47,893 nt of DNA from assembly GCF_001418655.1 (NCBI RefSeq), contig NZ_LIQZ01000025.1:1-47893 (forward strand), given 5' to 3'. The notes under the pieces are model-generated. The model was not told the origin of the DNA. It ran no database searches and saw nothing but the letters and a program-made list of their open reading frames with translations. The DNA comes from Streptomyces phaeochromogenes (GTDB lineage Bacteria; Actinomycetota; Actinomycetes; Streptomycetales; Streptomycetaceae). Both the position numbers and the translations under genes were made by a program. Below are positions 15,192 to 23,451 of the stretch, one piece after another; positions within the stretch are counted from its first letter, which is position 1; each line of letters opens with the position of its first letter.

Positions 15192-16391
15192 GTGACCGAG
15201 AAGGCCGACCTTCAGTCCGTCCTCGACCGTGCCGCCGAGGGTGGGCGGATCACCCCGGAAGAGGCGCTCGACCTCTACCGCGACGCCCCGCTGCACGCGC
15301 TGGGGTCCGCCGCCGACGCCGTACGCCGTCGTCGGTACGCCGGTACGGAGCACATCGCGACGTACATCATCGAGCGCAACATCAACTACACGAACGTCTG
15401 CGTCACGGCGTGCAAGTTCTGCGCCTTCTACGCGCCGCCCAAGGACACCGCCAAGGGCTGGACGCGCGACCTCGACGACATCCTGCGCCGCTGCGCGGAG
15501 ACCGTCGAGCTCGGCGGGACGCAGATCATGTTCCAGGGCGGGCACCACCCGGACTTCGGCGTCGAGTACTACGAGGAGCACTTCGCCGCGATCAAGGCCG
15601 CGTACCCGCAGCTCGTCATCCACAGCCTGGGGGCGAGCGAGGTCGAGCACATGGCCCGTATCTCCAAGGTCTCCGCCGAGGAGGCGATCCAGCGCATTCA
15701 CGCCGCCGGGCTCGACTCCTTCGCCGGTGCCGGTGCCGAGCTGCTGCCCGCGCGGCCCCGCAAGGCCATCGCCCCGCTCAAGGAGAGCGGCGAGCGCTGG
15801 CTGGAGATCATGGAGGCCGCGCACAACCTGGGCGTCGAGTCCACGTCGACCATGCTCATGGGCACCGGCGAGACCAACGCCGAGCGCATCGAGCACCTGC
15901 GGATGATCCGTGACGTACAGGACCGGACGGGCGGCTTCCGAGCCTTCATCCCGTACACGTACCAGCCCGAGAACAACCACCTCAAGGGCCGTACGCAGGC
16001 CACGCTCTTCGAGTACCTGCGGATGATCGCCATCGCGAGGCTCTTCATGGACAACATCGCCCACATCCAGGGCAGTTGGCTGACGACCGGCAAGGAGGTC
16101 GGCCAGCTGTCGCTGCACTACGGCGCGGACGACCTCGGCTCGATCATGCTGGAGGAGAACGTGGTGTCGTCCGCCGGCGCCAAGCACCGCTCCAACCGCA
16201 TGGAGATCATCGACCTGATCCGCAAGGCCGGCCGCGTCCCGGCCCAGCGGGCCACGACGTACGAGCACCTCGTCGTCCACGACGACCCGGCGAACGACCC
16301 GGTCGACGAGCGGGTCATGTCCCACATCTCCTCCACGGCGATCGCGGGCGGCACGGCTCACCCGGAGCTCAAGCTCCTCGCCTCCAACTGA
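15192..16391 (+). CDS. mqnC: Cyclic dehypoxanthinyl futalosine synthase (radical SAM)
   Basis: The 399-residue protein has the radical SAM cluster motif C70-VTA-C74-KF-C77, followed by FYAPPKD, GGTQIMFQGGHHPDFGVEYY and HSLGASEVEHMA, all characteristic of MqnC. MqnC closes dehypoxanthine futalosine to the cyclic form in the futalosine route to menaquinone used by Streptomyces. Radical SAM enzymes use a 4Fe-4S cluster and S-adenosylmethionine in the cytoplasm. GTG at 15192 is chosen because AAAGGGA lies just upstream; an in-frame ATG at 15174 would add six residues. menG and a quinone-modifying flavoprotein lie downstream, beyond an exopolysaccharide locus. Confidence 0.95.
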   Translation: MTEKADLQSVLDRAAEGGRITPEEALDLYRDAPLHALGSAADAVRRRRYAGTEHIATYIIERNINYTNVCVTACKFCAFYAPPKDTAKGWTRDLDDILRRCAETVELGGTQIMFQGGHHPDFGVEYYEEHFAAIKAAYPQLVIHSLGASEVEHMARISKVSAEEAIQRIHAAGLDSFAGAGAELLPARPRKAIAPLKESGERWLEIMEAAHNLGVESTSTMLMGTGETNAERIEHLRMIRDVQDRTGGFRAFIPYTYQPENNHLKGRTQATLFEYLRMIAIARLFMDNIAHIQGSWLTTGKEVGQLSLHYGADDLGSIMLEENVVSSAGAKHRSNRMEIIDLIRKAGRVPAQRATTYEHLVVHDDPANDPVDERVMSHISSTAIAGGTAHPELKLLASN

Positions 16392-16420
16392 GCCCTTACG
16401 AGGACCAGGACCAGGACCAG

Positions 16421-16870
16421 TTGGAGACCATCCACGCTGCCGACGAGGTACGCGTCGTCTGGGACGGCGGAGAGCCGATCAAGGACGGCGCGGTCGTCGT
16501 GGGACGGGACCGGGTGGGGGCCGTGGGGACGTTCGCGGAGATTCGCGAGCGGTTTCCCGACGCACGCGTCCGGCGGTGGCCCGGAGTGCTCGGGCCCGCC
16601 CTGGTCCACCGGGGGCCGCTCCCGGACGCCCCGACACCGCGCGAGCGGATTCACGCGGTGCTGAAGCTGGGCGCGGTGGTCGTGCTGGAGGAGTACGCCG
16701 ACTCACCCGAACTACGGGCCGCCGCCGGGCGGACGGATGTCGTCGTGCTGCCGAGTGCCGCGCCGCCGACGATTCGGGAGGTGGGGCGGGCCGACCTTGC
16801 CGTGTTCGCCTCGGACGGCACGTGTATCGCGACCGTGTGCGCGGGGCGGCTTGTGCATCGGCGTCGGTAG
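16421..16870 (+). CDS. Small imidazolonepropionase-like domain protein
   Basis: This 149-residue frame begins 29 bases after mqnC. The segment EVRVVWDGGEPIKDGAVVVGRDRVGAVG looks like the composite beta-sandwich domain that begins amidohydrolases such as imidazolonepropionase or aminodeoxyfutalosine deaminase, and the end (ADLAVFASDGTCIATVCAGRLVH) like the matching C-terminal strands. The metal-binding barrel that carries catalysis is missing between them; only HRGPLPDAPTPRERI and a short helix fill the gap. A TTG at 16421 after repeated AGGACC units is the best start; none is ideal. Position suggests an accessory to MqnC, but the sequence shows no active site. Confidence 0.7.
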   Translation: METIHAADEVRVVWDGGEPIKDGAVVVGRDRVGAVGTFAEIRERFPDARVRRWPGVLGPALVHRGPLPDAPTPRERIHAVLKLGAVVVLEEYADSPELRAAAGRTDVVVLPSAAPPTIREVGRADLAVFASDGTCIATVCAGRLVHRRR

Positions 16871-16926
16871 CTCCGTAGCTTCGTAGCTCCGCTGGTTGGC
16901 TGGGTTTCGGGTGCGGGTTTGTCGTG

Positions 16927-17001
16927 GTTGCCCGCGCAGTTCCCCGCGCCCCTTAAAAGCAGGGTGCCGCATTTAGGGGCGCGGGGAACTGCGCGGGCAA
17001 C
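16927..17001. terminator. Hairpin with 27-bp perfect stem between convergent genes
   Basis: The arm at 16927-16953 is the exact reverse complement of the arm at 16975-17001, with a 21-base loop. Each arm holds the GGGGCGCGGGGAACTGCGC repeat that I recognise as common between genes in Streptomyces. It lies between two convergent genes and probably ends transcription from both sides. Confidence 0.85.
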
Positions 17002-17034
17002 CCCTACCCACCCGCACTGGAAAAGTGACCCTAC

Positions 17035-18090
17035 TCACCCGGTGAACGCCTCGGCGAAATCTCCCGCCTCCTGCTCGACGCCACTGCAATTCGTCGCCGC
17101 GTCATCGGAATCCGCATCGTCCCCTTCACACGGCTGGTCCCGGAACGTCGACCACATCGACACCCACGCAACCCCCTTCTCCTCCGCGAACGAGCGAACC
17201 TGTGCCGCGTCGGAGAGGGAGAACGTCTCGTTGTCCACGTCGTTGACGCCGATCATCGAGGTGAGGGCGAGCCCCTTCCAGGCCCCGTCGTCCGACAGCC
17301 CGAAGACGTCCTCCAGTTGGTCGTGGGCGGCCTTGGCCGACGTCTCCGCGTAGTCGCCCATGTCCTCGTCGTATGAACTGCCGTAGTTCATGGTCATGAT
17401 GTTGACCGTGGAGACCTGGACGCCGTTGTCGTTGGCGGACTCCAGCAGCGCCAGGCTGTCGTTGTCGAGCCCGGACGGCATCACGGGCAGGGTGAAGGTG
17501 ACCGCGAGGTCGGAGCGCTCCTTCTGGAGCAGGGCGATCGCCTCGGAGCGCAGCGCGACCGAGTCGGAGTCGGTCAACTGCTTGCCCTCGATGTCGAAGT
17601 CGGCCTCCGTCGCCCCGGCGGCGTCGAGCGCGGCCCCGTACGCCTCGGCCAGCTCGGAGGCGCTGTCGCACGTCGAGGCGAGCTCCTTGCCGGAGGCGCC
17701 GCCGAAGGAGACGCGCACGGCGCCACCGGACTCCGTGAGCGCCGATATACGGGACTTGACCGCCGAGTCACCGATGGCCGTCGTGCCGTTCCACTTCGGT
17801 GTGCAGCTGCTGCCGCCCGCGATGACGAAGGCGAGGTTGTACGTGGCCGGGGAGCCGGCCGAGTCGTTGTCGGAGGCGGTGGTGGCGCTGACGTACGGGG
17901 CGTACGTGGTGGCGGCCGACTCCGCCGGGGCGGAGGCCGAGGCCGATGGCGACCGCGAGGCCGCCCCCGCCGCCGACGGCTGTGAGGACGACGATGACGA
18001 CGACTCCGAGTCCGGTTCCGAGGAGCACCCGGCGCAGGTCAGGGCGGCCAGACAGACGAACCCTGCAGTCGGCTTGAGGAAACTCCGCAT
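17035..18090 (-). CDS. GH18 chitinase-like lipoprotein
   Basis: The 351-residue product has a signal peptide ending TCAGC (Cys22), a slightly unusual lipobox with Cys rather than Leu at -3, then a Ser/Pro/Ala linker. From about residue 60 it looks like a GH18 barrel: VRVSFGG (126-132), the catalytic DFDIE (164-168) with Glu168 as the expected acid, and IMTMNYG near 231-237, WVSMWS near 300. GH18 enzymes cut beta-1,4-linked N-acetylglucosamine polymers. It is transcribed away from a polysaccharide synthase/deacetylase locus, so it may trim or release that polymer. Activity is inferred from motifs only. Confidence 0.85.
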   Translation of the reverse strand: MRSFLKPTAGFVCLAALTCAGCSSEPDSESSSSSSSQPSAAGAASRSPSASASAPAESAATTYAPYVSATTASDNDSAGSPATYNLAFVIAGGSSCTPKWNGTTAIGDSAVKSRISALTESGGAVRVSFGGASGKELASTCDSASELAEAYGAALDAAGATEADFDIEGKQLTDSDSVALRSEAIALLQKERSDLAVTFTLPVMPSGLDNDSLALLESANDNGVQVSTVNIMTMNYGSSYDEDMGDYAETSAKAAHDQLEDVFGLSDDGAWKGLALTSMIGVNDVDNETFSLSDAAQVRSFAEEKGVAWVSMWSTFRDQPCEGDDADSDDAATNCSGVEQEAGDFAEAFTG

Positions 18091-18117
18091 TGCGTATGCA
18101 CCGCTCTCTGGTTCACG

Positions 18118-18158
18118 TCGTGGACCGAAAACGTCTCACAGGCGACCGCGGTCCACGA
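18118..18158. promoter_or_regulatory. 10-bp inverted repeat in a divergent promoter region
   Basis: TCGTGGACCG (18118-18127) is repeated inverted as CGGTCCACGA (18149-18158) with 21 bases between. It lies 28-68 bases upstream of the GH18-like gene and about 110 bases upstream of the opposite operon, a fit for an operator shared by both. Confidence 0.45.
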
Positions 18159-18266
18159 AGCCGAGCGGAACTCTCTCAGGGAAACGACAGGATCAGGCAT
18201 TTCTCATGGCGCACTCACAAGGAAATCAGAGTTTCGGACACATAAAGGCTGCCTAATATCCGGGGA

Positions 18267-18737
18267 ATGCATTCCGAGCCTGCCATCGAATCCCGCGCCG
18301 CTGGGCGTGGCCGCCGCCGCAAACGCGGCAACGGGTCCAACGGGTCCGAAGACGGTCCCGTGTTCGTTGACAACTCCGGGCGCAGAGCGAAGCTGCTGCG
18401 CCGGATCGGTCTCCTCCTGGGCGTCGTCTGCATCGGGTACGCGGTCGTGCTCGGCATGGCGTTCATGGGCTGGGGCCCCTCACTCTCCCCGTCCTCGCTG
18501 CTGCCCTTCGGGGGCGGCGGCCCGGGCAACCAGAACTCCCGGCCCGGCGGCGGTGTCCAGCCGCAGGGCGGAACCGGCAGCCCGCCCGCGCAGCCCACCG
18601 GCGTCCCGCCCACGGGCGTCGCCACCGGCGCCCCGCCGGCCGGAGCCGTGCCCACCGCAGCCCCGTCGGCATCCGCGGACCCCGCCTCCGTCTCCGCTCC
18701 GTCCGCGTCCGCCTCGGCGGCCGTGGCCGCCAACTGA
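18267..18737 (+). CDS. Small membrane protein with Pro/Gly/Ala-rich outer tail
   Basis: The 156-residue product has a basic N-terminal region (GRGRRRKRGN), one membrane segment at about residues 47-68 (GLLLGVVCIGYAVVLGMAFMG) and then a low-complexity tail of Gly, Pro, Ala, Thr and Ser with no cysteine. The arrangement suggests an anchor with the tail outside the cell. It starts a run of three genes, 19 bases before the synthase gene, so it may be an accessory to polysaccharide export. ATG at 18267 follows a CGGGGA ribosome-binding site. I do not recognise a family. Confidence 0.8.
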   Translation: MHSEPAIESRAAGRGRRRKRGNGSNGSEDGPVFVDNSGRRAKLLRRIGLLLGVVCIGYAVVLGMAFMGWGPSLSPSSLLPFGGGGPGNQNSRPGGGVQPQGGTGSPPAQPTGVPPTGVATGAPPAGAVPTAAPSASADPASVSAPSASASAAVAAN

Positions 18738-18756
18738 CCGGAACGCACTCACACTC

Positions 18757-21144
18757 ATGGCTACTACGACGCCCTCGCGCGGCCGCAGGCGCGCCCCGTC
18801 CCGGATGACACGGGCCGCGGGCAAGGCCGCGGCGCTGCAGAAACCGCGTGTCATCCTCGCCCTGCTGCTCCTTCTCGCACTCACCAGCGTGATGCTGCTC
18901 GACGGCTATCTGCGCGCCGAGGTCGGCGGCGACGAGCGCGTACGCAGCAACGCCAGCTCCAGCAAGGTCCCCGACAAGGTCCTCGACGGCGGGCCGATCC
19001 TCTCCTTCAGGGGCGGCGAGGCCCAGAGCCAGTCCGTTCCCGAGAAGACCATCGCGCTCACCTTCGACGACGGCCCCAACCCCACCTGGACCCCGCAGAT
19101 CCTCAAGATCCTTGAGGCGAACGACGTTCCGGGCACGTTCTTCGTGGTCGGCTCGATGGTGTCGCGCTATCCGAGCATCGTGAAGGACCTGGTGAACCAG
19201 GGCAACGAGATCGGCATCCACACCTTCACGCACGTCGACCTCTCGTACCAGAGCGACGACCGGATCGCCCGCGAGATGGACCAGACGCAGCTCGCGCTCG
19301 CGGGCGCGGCCGGCATCACGACCACGCTGTTCCGTGCCCCGTACTCCTCCGAGGCGGACGCCATCGACAACTACAGCTGGCCCGTCTACAAGAAGCTCGG
19401 CGAGGAGGGCTACACCAGCGTCTTCGTCGACACCGACAGCGACGACTGGAAGCGGCCGGGCGTCTCGAAGATCATCAAGTGGGCCACGCCGTCGAAGAGC
19501 AAGGGCGCCTCGGTCCTCTTCCACGACGCGGGCGGCGAGCGTTCGCAGACGGTCAAGGCGCTCGGGACGTACATCAAGAAGATGAAGGCGAAGGGCTACA
19601 CCTTCACCACCATCAGCGGCGCGATCCGGCAGGGGAACGGCCAGGACGCCCAGAGCGGCCAGAACGCCCAGGCCGGCCAGAACGCCCAGAACAGTCAGCA
19701 GCCCGGCAGCGAGCAGGGCGGGCAGAGTGAGCAGAGCGAGCAGGCGGGCGGTCAGGCCCCCGGTGCCCAACAGGGCCAACAGCCGGGGCAGAACGGTCAG
19801 TTGGGGCAGTCGGGTGAAGCCGGAGGAGTCAACAGTCTCCAGGCCGCCCACCGCACCGCCACCGGCACCACCCTCTACGAAGGCAAGGCCCTCGTCGCGG
19901 CCGTCGCCGTCGCCGAGTGGACCGTACCGGGGCTCGCGGTCGGGCTCGCCGTTGTCGGCGTCGCCGTCATGGGCCGCTTCGGGATGATGCTGATCCTCGC
20001 CCGCAGGCACTACCGGCAGCGCAACAAACGCCGGTTCAGCTGGGGGCCGACGGTCACACAGCCCGTCAGCGTGATCGTGCCCGCGTACAACGAGAAGGAG
20101 TGCATAGCCAACACCCTTGAGTCGCTGGCGAAGAGCACCCATCCGATCGAGATCATCGTGGTGGACGACGGCTCGACGGACGACACGTCCCAGATCGCGC
20201 GCGATGCGGCACGGTCCTTCGGCATGACGAACGTCCGGGTCATCCGCCAGGAGAACGCGGGCAAGCCGGCCGCCCTCAACAACGGGGTCCGCAGCGCCAG
20301 TTACGACATCGTCGTGATGATGGACGGTGACACCGTCTTCGAGCCGGACGCCGTGCACCAGCTCGTCCAGCCCTTCGCGGACCCGGAGGTCGGCGCGGTC
20401 GCGGGCAACGCCAAGGTCGGCAACCGCAACACGATCATCGGCGCCTGGCAGCACATCGAGTACGTGATGGGCTTCAACCTCGACCGCCGCATGTACGACC
20501 TGCTGCGCTGCATGCCCACGATCCCGGGCGCGATCGGCGCGTTCCGCCGGGACGCCGTCCTGGAGGTCGGCGGCATGAGCGAGGACACCCTCGCCGAGGA
20601 CACCGACATCACCATCGCGATGCACCGCGGCGGCTGGCGGGTCGTCTACCAGGAGCACGCCAGGGCCTGGACGGAGGCGCCCGCCTCGCTCAAGCAGCTG
20701 TGGTCACAGCGCTACCGCTGGTCGTACGGGACGATGCAGGCGCTGTGGAAGCACCGCAAGTCCCTTACGGACAAGGGTCCTTCGGGCCGCTTCGGCCGGG
20801 TCGGCATGCCACTGGTCGTCATCTTCCAGATCATCACGCCGGTCTTCGCCCCGCTCATCGACGTGTTCACCGCCTACTCGATGATCTTCATCGACTTCAA
20901 GGCCGCCCTGCTCGCCTGGCTGGCCGTCCTGGGCATCCAACTCGTCTGCGCGGCCTACGCGTTCCGGCTCGACCGGGAGAAGTACCGTTACCTGCTGATG
21001 ATGCCGCTGCAGCAGCTCGCGTACCGGCAGATGATGTACCTCGTCCTCATCCACTCCTGCATCACCGCCCTCACCGGCGGCCGTCTGCGCTGGCAGAAGC
21101 TGAAGCGCACGGGCGAGGTCGGCACACCGGCGGGGGTCAGCTGA
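18757..21144 (+). CDS. Fused NodB polysaccharide deacetylase and GT2 polysaccharide synthase
   Basis: The 795-residue protein has a membrane helix (about 30-49); an outer NodB domain with TFDDGPN (102-108), H155 and H159 of the metal site, RAPY (193-196) and LFHD (254-257); a Gln/Gly/Ser linker (about 292-360); a second membrane region (380-415); a cytoplasmic GT2 domain with VPAYNE (441-446), VVDDGS (468-473), MDGD (522-525), EDTD (614-617) and QRYRW (651-655); and C-terminal membrane helices. These are processive-synthase motifs as in chitin, hyaluronan and poly-N-acetylglucosamine synthases. It would make a beta-linked hexosamine polymer and deacetylate it outside. The architecture resembles MatB of Streptomyces. 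Its stop overlaps the acyltransferase start by one base. Confidence 0.92.
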   Translation: MATTTPSRGRRRAPSRMTRAAGKAAALQKPRVILALLLLLALTSVMLLDGYLRAEVGGDERVRSNASSSKVPDKVLDGGPILSFRGGEAQSQSVPEKTIALTFDDGPNPTWTPQILKILEANDVPGTFFVVGSMVSRYPSIVKDLVNQGNEIGIHTFTHVDLSYQSDDRIAREMDQTQLALAGAAGITTTLFRAPYSSEADAIDNYSWPVYKKLGEEGYTSVFVDTDSDDWKRPGVSKIIKWATPSKSKGASVLFHDAGGERSQTVKALGTYIKKMKAKGYTFTTISGAIRQGNGQDAQSGQNAQAGQNAQNSQQPGSEQGGQSEQSEQAGGQAPGAQQGQQPGQNGQLGQSGEAGGVNSLQAAHRTATGTTLYEGKALVAAVAVAEWTVPGLAVGLAVVGVAVMGRFGMMLILARRHYRQRNKRRFSWGPTVTQPVSVIVPAYNEKECIANTLESLAKSTHPIEIIVVDDGSTDDTSQIARDAARSFGMTNVRVIRQENAGKPAALNNGVRSASYDIVVMMDGDTVFEPDAVHQLVQPFADPEVGAVAGNAKVGNRNTIIGAWQHIEYVMGFNLDRRMYDLLRCMPTIPGAIGAFRRDAVLEVGGMSEDTLAEDTDITIAMHRGGWRVVYQEHARAWTEAPASLKQLWSQRYRWSYGTMQALWKHRKSLTDKGPSGRFGRVGMPLVVIFQIITPVFAPLIDVFTAYSMIFIDFKAALLAWLAVLGIQLVCAAYAFRLDREKYRYLLMMPLQQLAYRQMMYLVLIHSCITALTGGRLRWQKLKRTGEVGTPAGVS

Positions 21145-22541
21145 TGAGTTGGGGGACGGACCAGCCGGGCTACCCGCCGGAACAACCGCCGGGCTATGGG
21201 TATGGGGACGGCTACGGGTCCGGCCGGCAGCAACAGCCGTACGGGCAGCCGCAGTACGGTGGCCGGCCGTATCCCCAGCAGTACGACGGCCACGACCAGC
21301 AGGGGTACGCGCCCGAGTACGTACCGGAGTACCCGCCTGCGGACTACTCGGCGTACCCCGCGCCGGAGCAGGTGCCGGGACAGCTGTCGGGCGACACGGC
21401 ACAACTGCCGCCGGTGGAACCGGAGTTCGCGGCCACCACCGAGGCCGGGCTTCGCGGCCGGGAGTCGGAGCCCGAACCGGCCCCGGCCCCGGACGCACCG
21501 CCGAAGCCCGCAGGCCGCGACCGCTACTTCGACACCCTGCGCGCGGTCGCCCTGGTCCGCGTCGTCACGTACCACACCTTCGGCTGGGCCTGGGCGGGGA
21601 TGGTCTTCCCCTCCATGGGGATCATGTTCGCGCTGGCCGGCACGCTGATGGCGAAGTCGCTGGAGCGGCCCGCCCTCAAGGTGATCAGGAGCCGGATCCG
21701 CCGGCTGCTGCCGCCCTTCTGGTTCTGGGGCTTCTTCGTCGTGACCGCGATGCTGATCCACGACTGGATGCCCGGCTGGCAGATCGTCTACTGGATCGTG
21801 CCGCTCGGCGATCCGCCGGGCAACGCGTGGGGCGAGCAGGCCTGGGAGATCCTCTGGTACCTGCGGACGTACCTCTGGTTCGTGCTGCTCTCGCCCCTTC
21901 TCCTGAGGGTGTTCCGGCTGGCCCCGGTCGCGGTGCTCGTTCTCTCCCTCGCCCCGATCCTGGTCGTCCACTTCCTGTGGGAGCCGCCGGACGACCGCTT
22001 CGGGAGCGCGCTCACCGACCTGGCCACCTTCCTCTTCTGCTGGATCCTCGGCTTCGCGCACCGCGACGGCGTCCTGCAACGGCTCAAGCCGTTCGCCGTT
22101 GTCGTCCTCTCGCTCGCCGCGATCGGCTACGGCGGCTGGTACGCCTTCACGCACCAGGCCGAGACGGGTTCGTACGACCTCGACGACATCCCGCTCGCGC
22201 AGGCCTTCTGGTCGGCGGGGTTCGTGACACTCCTGATGTACGCGAAGGCGCACTTCCGGATCGACTTCGCGGGGCTGGCCCGCTTCAAGCGCCTCGACCG
22301 GATCGTGACGATCTTCAACGCGCGTGCCGTGACCCTCTACCTCTGGCACGAGATCGCGCTGATCCTGGCCGTCCCGCTGATCGACCAGTTCTGGAACGTG
22401 CCGGCCTTCGAGACGTATCTGCCGCTGGAGAGCCAGTGGTTCATGTTCGGCATCGGCTGGATCCTCATCGCCGTGTTCATCCTGCTCTGCGGCTGGGTGG
22501 AGGACGTGGCGGCGAAGAAGAAGCCGAGGCTGCTGCCCTGA
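21144..22541 (+). CDS. Acyltransferase 3 family membrane protein
   Basis: The 465-residue product starts with about 125 residues rich in Pro, Tyr, Gln and Gly, then an integral-membrane domain beginning RDRYFDTLRAVALVRVVTYH, the conserved opening of acyltransferase-3 proteins, with about ten hydrophobic segments. Such enzymes move acetyl or succinyl groups across the membrane onto sugars. ATG at 21144 overlaps the preceding stop by one base, so it is co-translated with the synthase/deacetylase and probably O-acylates the same polymer. The disordered N-terminal part is unusual and may be a protein-contact region. The last 13 bases including the stop codon are duplicated 20 bases further on. 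Confidence 0.9.
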   Translation: MSWGTDQPGYPPEQPPGYGYGDGYGSGRQQQPYGQPQYGGRPYPQQYDGHDQQGYAPEYVPEYPPADYSAYPAPEQVPGQLSGDTAQLPPVEPEFAATTEAGLRGRESEPEPAPAPDAPPKPAGRDRYFDTLRAVALVRVVTYHTFGWAWAGMVFPSMGIMFALAGTLMAKSLERPALKVIRSRIRRLLPPFWFWGFFVVTAMLIHDWMPGWQIVYWIVPLGDPPGNAWGEQAWEILWYLRTYLWFVLLSPLLLRVFRLAPVAVLVLSLAPILVVHFLWEPPDDRFGSALTDLATFLFCWILGFAHRDGVLQRLKPFAVVVLSLAAIGYGGWYAFTHQAETGSYDLDDIPLAQAFWSAGFVTLLMYAKAHFRIDFAGLARFKRLDRIVTIFNARAVTLYLWHEIALILAVPLIDQFWNVPAFETYLPLESQWFMFGIGWILIAVFILLCGWVEDVAAKKKPRLLP

Positions 22542-22561
22542 CGGGCCCGCTGCTGCCCTGA
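22529..22561. repeat. Duplicated gene end (13-bp direct repeat)
   Basis: GCTGCTGCCCTGA ends the acyltransferase gene at 22529-22541 and recurs at 22549-22561, a step of 20 bp, leaving a second out-of-use stop. Confidence 0.9.
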
Positions 22562-22601
22562 GTCCCTTTCCCACGGGTCTCACGGCGGCGTTTTGACCGG
22601 C

Positions 22602-22638
22602 GTACGGGCCGGGTGCTGGAGAGTCACCCGGCCCGTAC
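22602..22638. terminator. 14-bp perfect inverted repeat between acyltransferase gene and menG
   Basis: GTACGGGCCGGGTG (22602-22615) pairs exactly with CACCCGGCCCGTAC (22625-22638) across nine bases. It could end the exopolysaccharide operon. It lies only 15 bases before the menG start, so it may also affect menG expression. Confidence 0.6.
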
Positions 22639-22653
22639 TGCCACAATGGGGGC

Positions 22654-23352
22654 GTGACCCGCGCATCCCTGAACAAGCAGCCGCACGAAGTCGCCTCGAT
22701 GTTCGACGACGTGGCGGAACGCTACGACCTGACGAACGATGTCCTGTCGCTCGGCCAGGACCGGGTGTGGCGCAAGGAGGTCGCGAAGGCGGTCGACGCG
22801 CGGCCCGCGCAGAAGATCCTCGACCTCGCGGCAGGCACCGCCACCTCCTCGCTGCCGTTCGCGCGCACGGGTGCGTACGTCGTGCCGTGCGACTTCTCCC
22901 TCGGGATGCTGAAGGTCGGGAAGAAGAACCACCCCTGGCTGCCGCTCACCGCGGGCGACGCCACGAAGCTGCCGTTCAAGGACGACACCTTCGACGCGGT
23001 GACGATCTCCTTCGGCCTGCGGAACGTGCAGGACACGGACACCGCGCTGCGCGAGCTGTACCGGGTGACCAAGCCTGGCGGACGCGTCGTCATCTGCGAG
23101 TTCTCGCACCCGACCTGGGCGCCCTTCCGCACGGTCTACACCGAGTACCTGATGCGCGCCCTCCCGCCGGTGGCCCGCGCGGTCTCCTCCAACCCCGACG
23201 CGTACGTCTACCTCGCCGAGTCCATCCGCGACTGGCCCAACCAGCCGGCCCTCGCCGAACGTCTCACCAAGGCGGGTTGGTCGAAGGTGGCCTGGCGCAA
23301 CCTGACGGGCGGAGTGGTGGCCCTGCACAGGGGCTACAAGCAAGCCCCGTGA
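22654..23352 (+). CDS. menG: Demethylmenaquinone methyltransferase
   Basis: The 232-residue protein shows the UbiE/MenG signatures: [25 protein letters not shown] at the start, the S-adenosylmethionine loop [11 protein letters not shown] (56-66), [21 protein letters not shown] and the late SIRDWPNQ region. The enzyme methylates demethylmenaquinone to menaquinone in the last step of the pathway at the membrane. GTG at 22654 has GGGGGC just upstream. It stands alone behind a hairpin and faces a PASTA gene; mqnC and the geranylgeranyl reductase nearby belong to the same pathway. Confidence 0.93.
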   Translation: MTRASLNKQPHEVASMFDDVAERYDLTNDVLSLGQDRVWRKEVAKAVDARPAQKILDLAAGTATSSLPFARTGAYVVPCDFSLGMLKVGKKNHPWLPLTAGDATKLPFKDDTFDAVTISFGLRNVQDTDTALRELYRVTKPGGRVVICEFSHPTWAPFRTVYTEYLMRALPPVARAVSSNPDAYVYLAESIRDWPNQPALAERLTKAGWSKVAWRNLTGGVVALHRGYKQAP

Positions 23353-23358
23353 TCTATT

Positions 23359-23431
23359 AGGGGCGCGGGGAACTGCGCGGTCTTTTGGCTTTCAGGGCAC
23401 GGGGAGCCTTCAGGGGCGCGGGGAACTGCGC
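23359..23431. repeat. Two full and one partial copy of the GGGGCGCGGGGAACTGCGC repeat
   Basis: Full copies start at 23359 and 23412 in the same orientation, with a shortened one (AGGGCACGGGGAG) at about 23394-23406. They fill the gap between convergent menG and PASTA genes. The same repeat forms the hairpin at 16927-17001. Confidence 0.85.
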
Positions 23432-23451
23432 AGTCCTTCGCCCGACACCAC

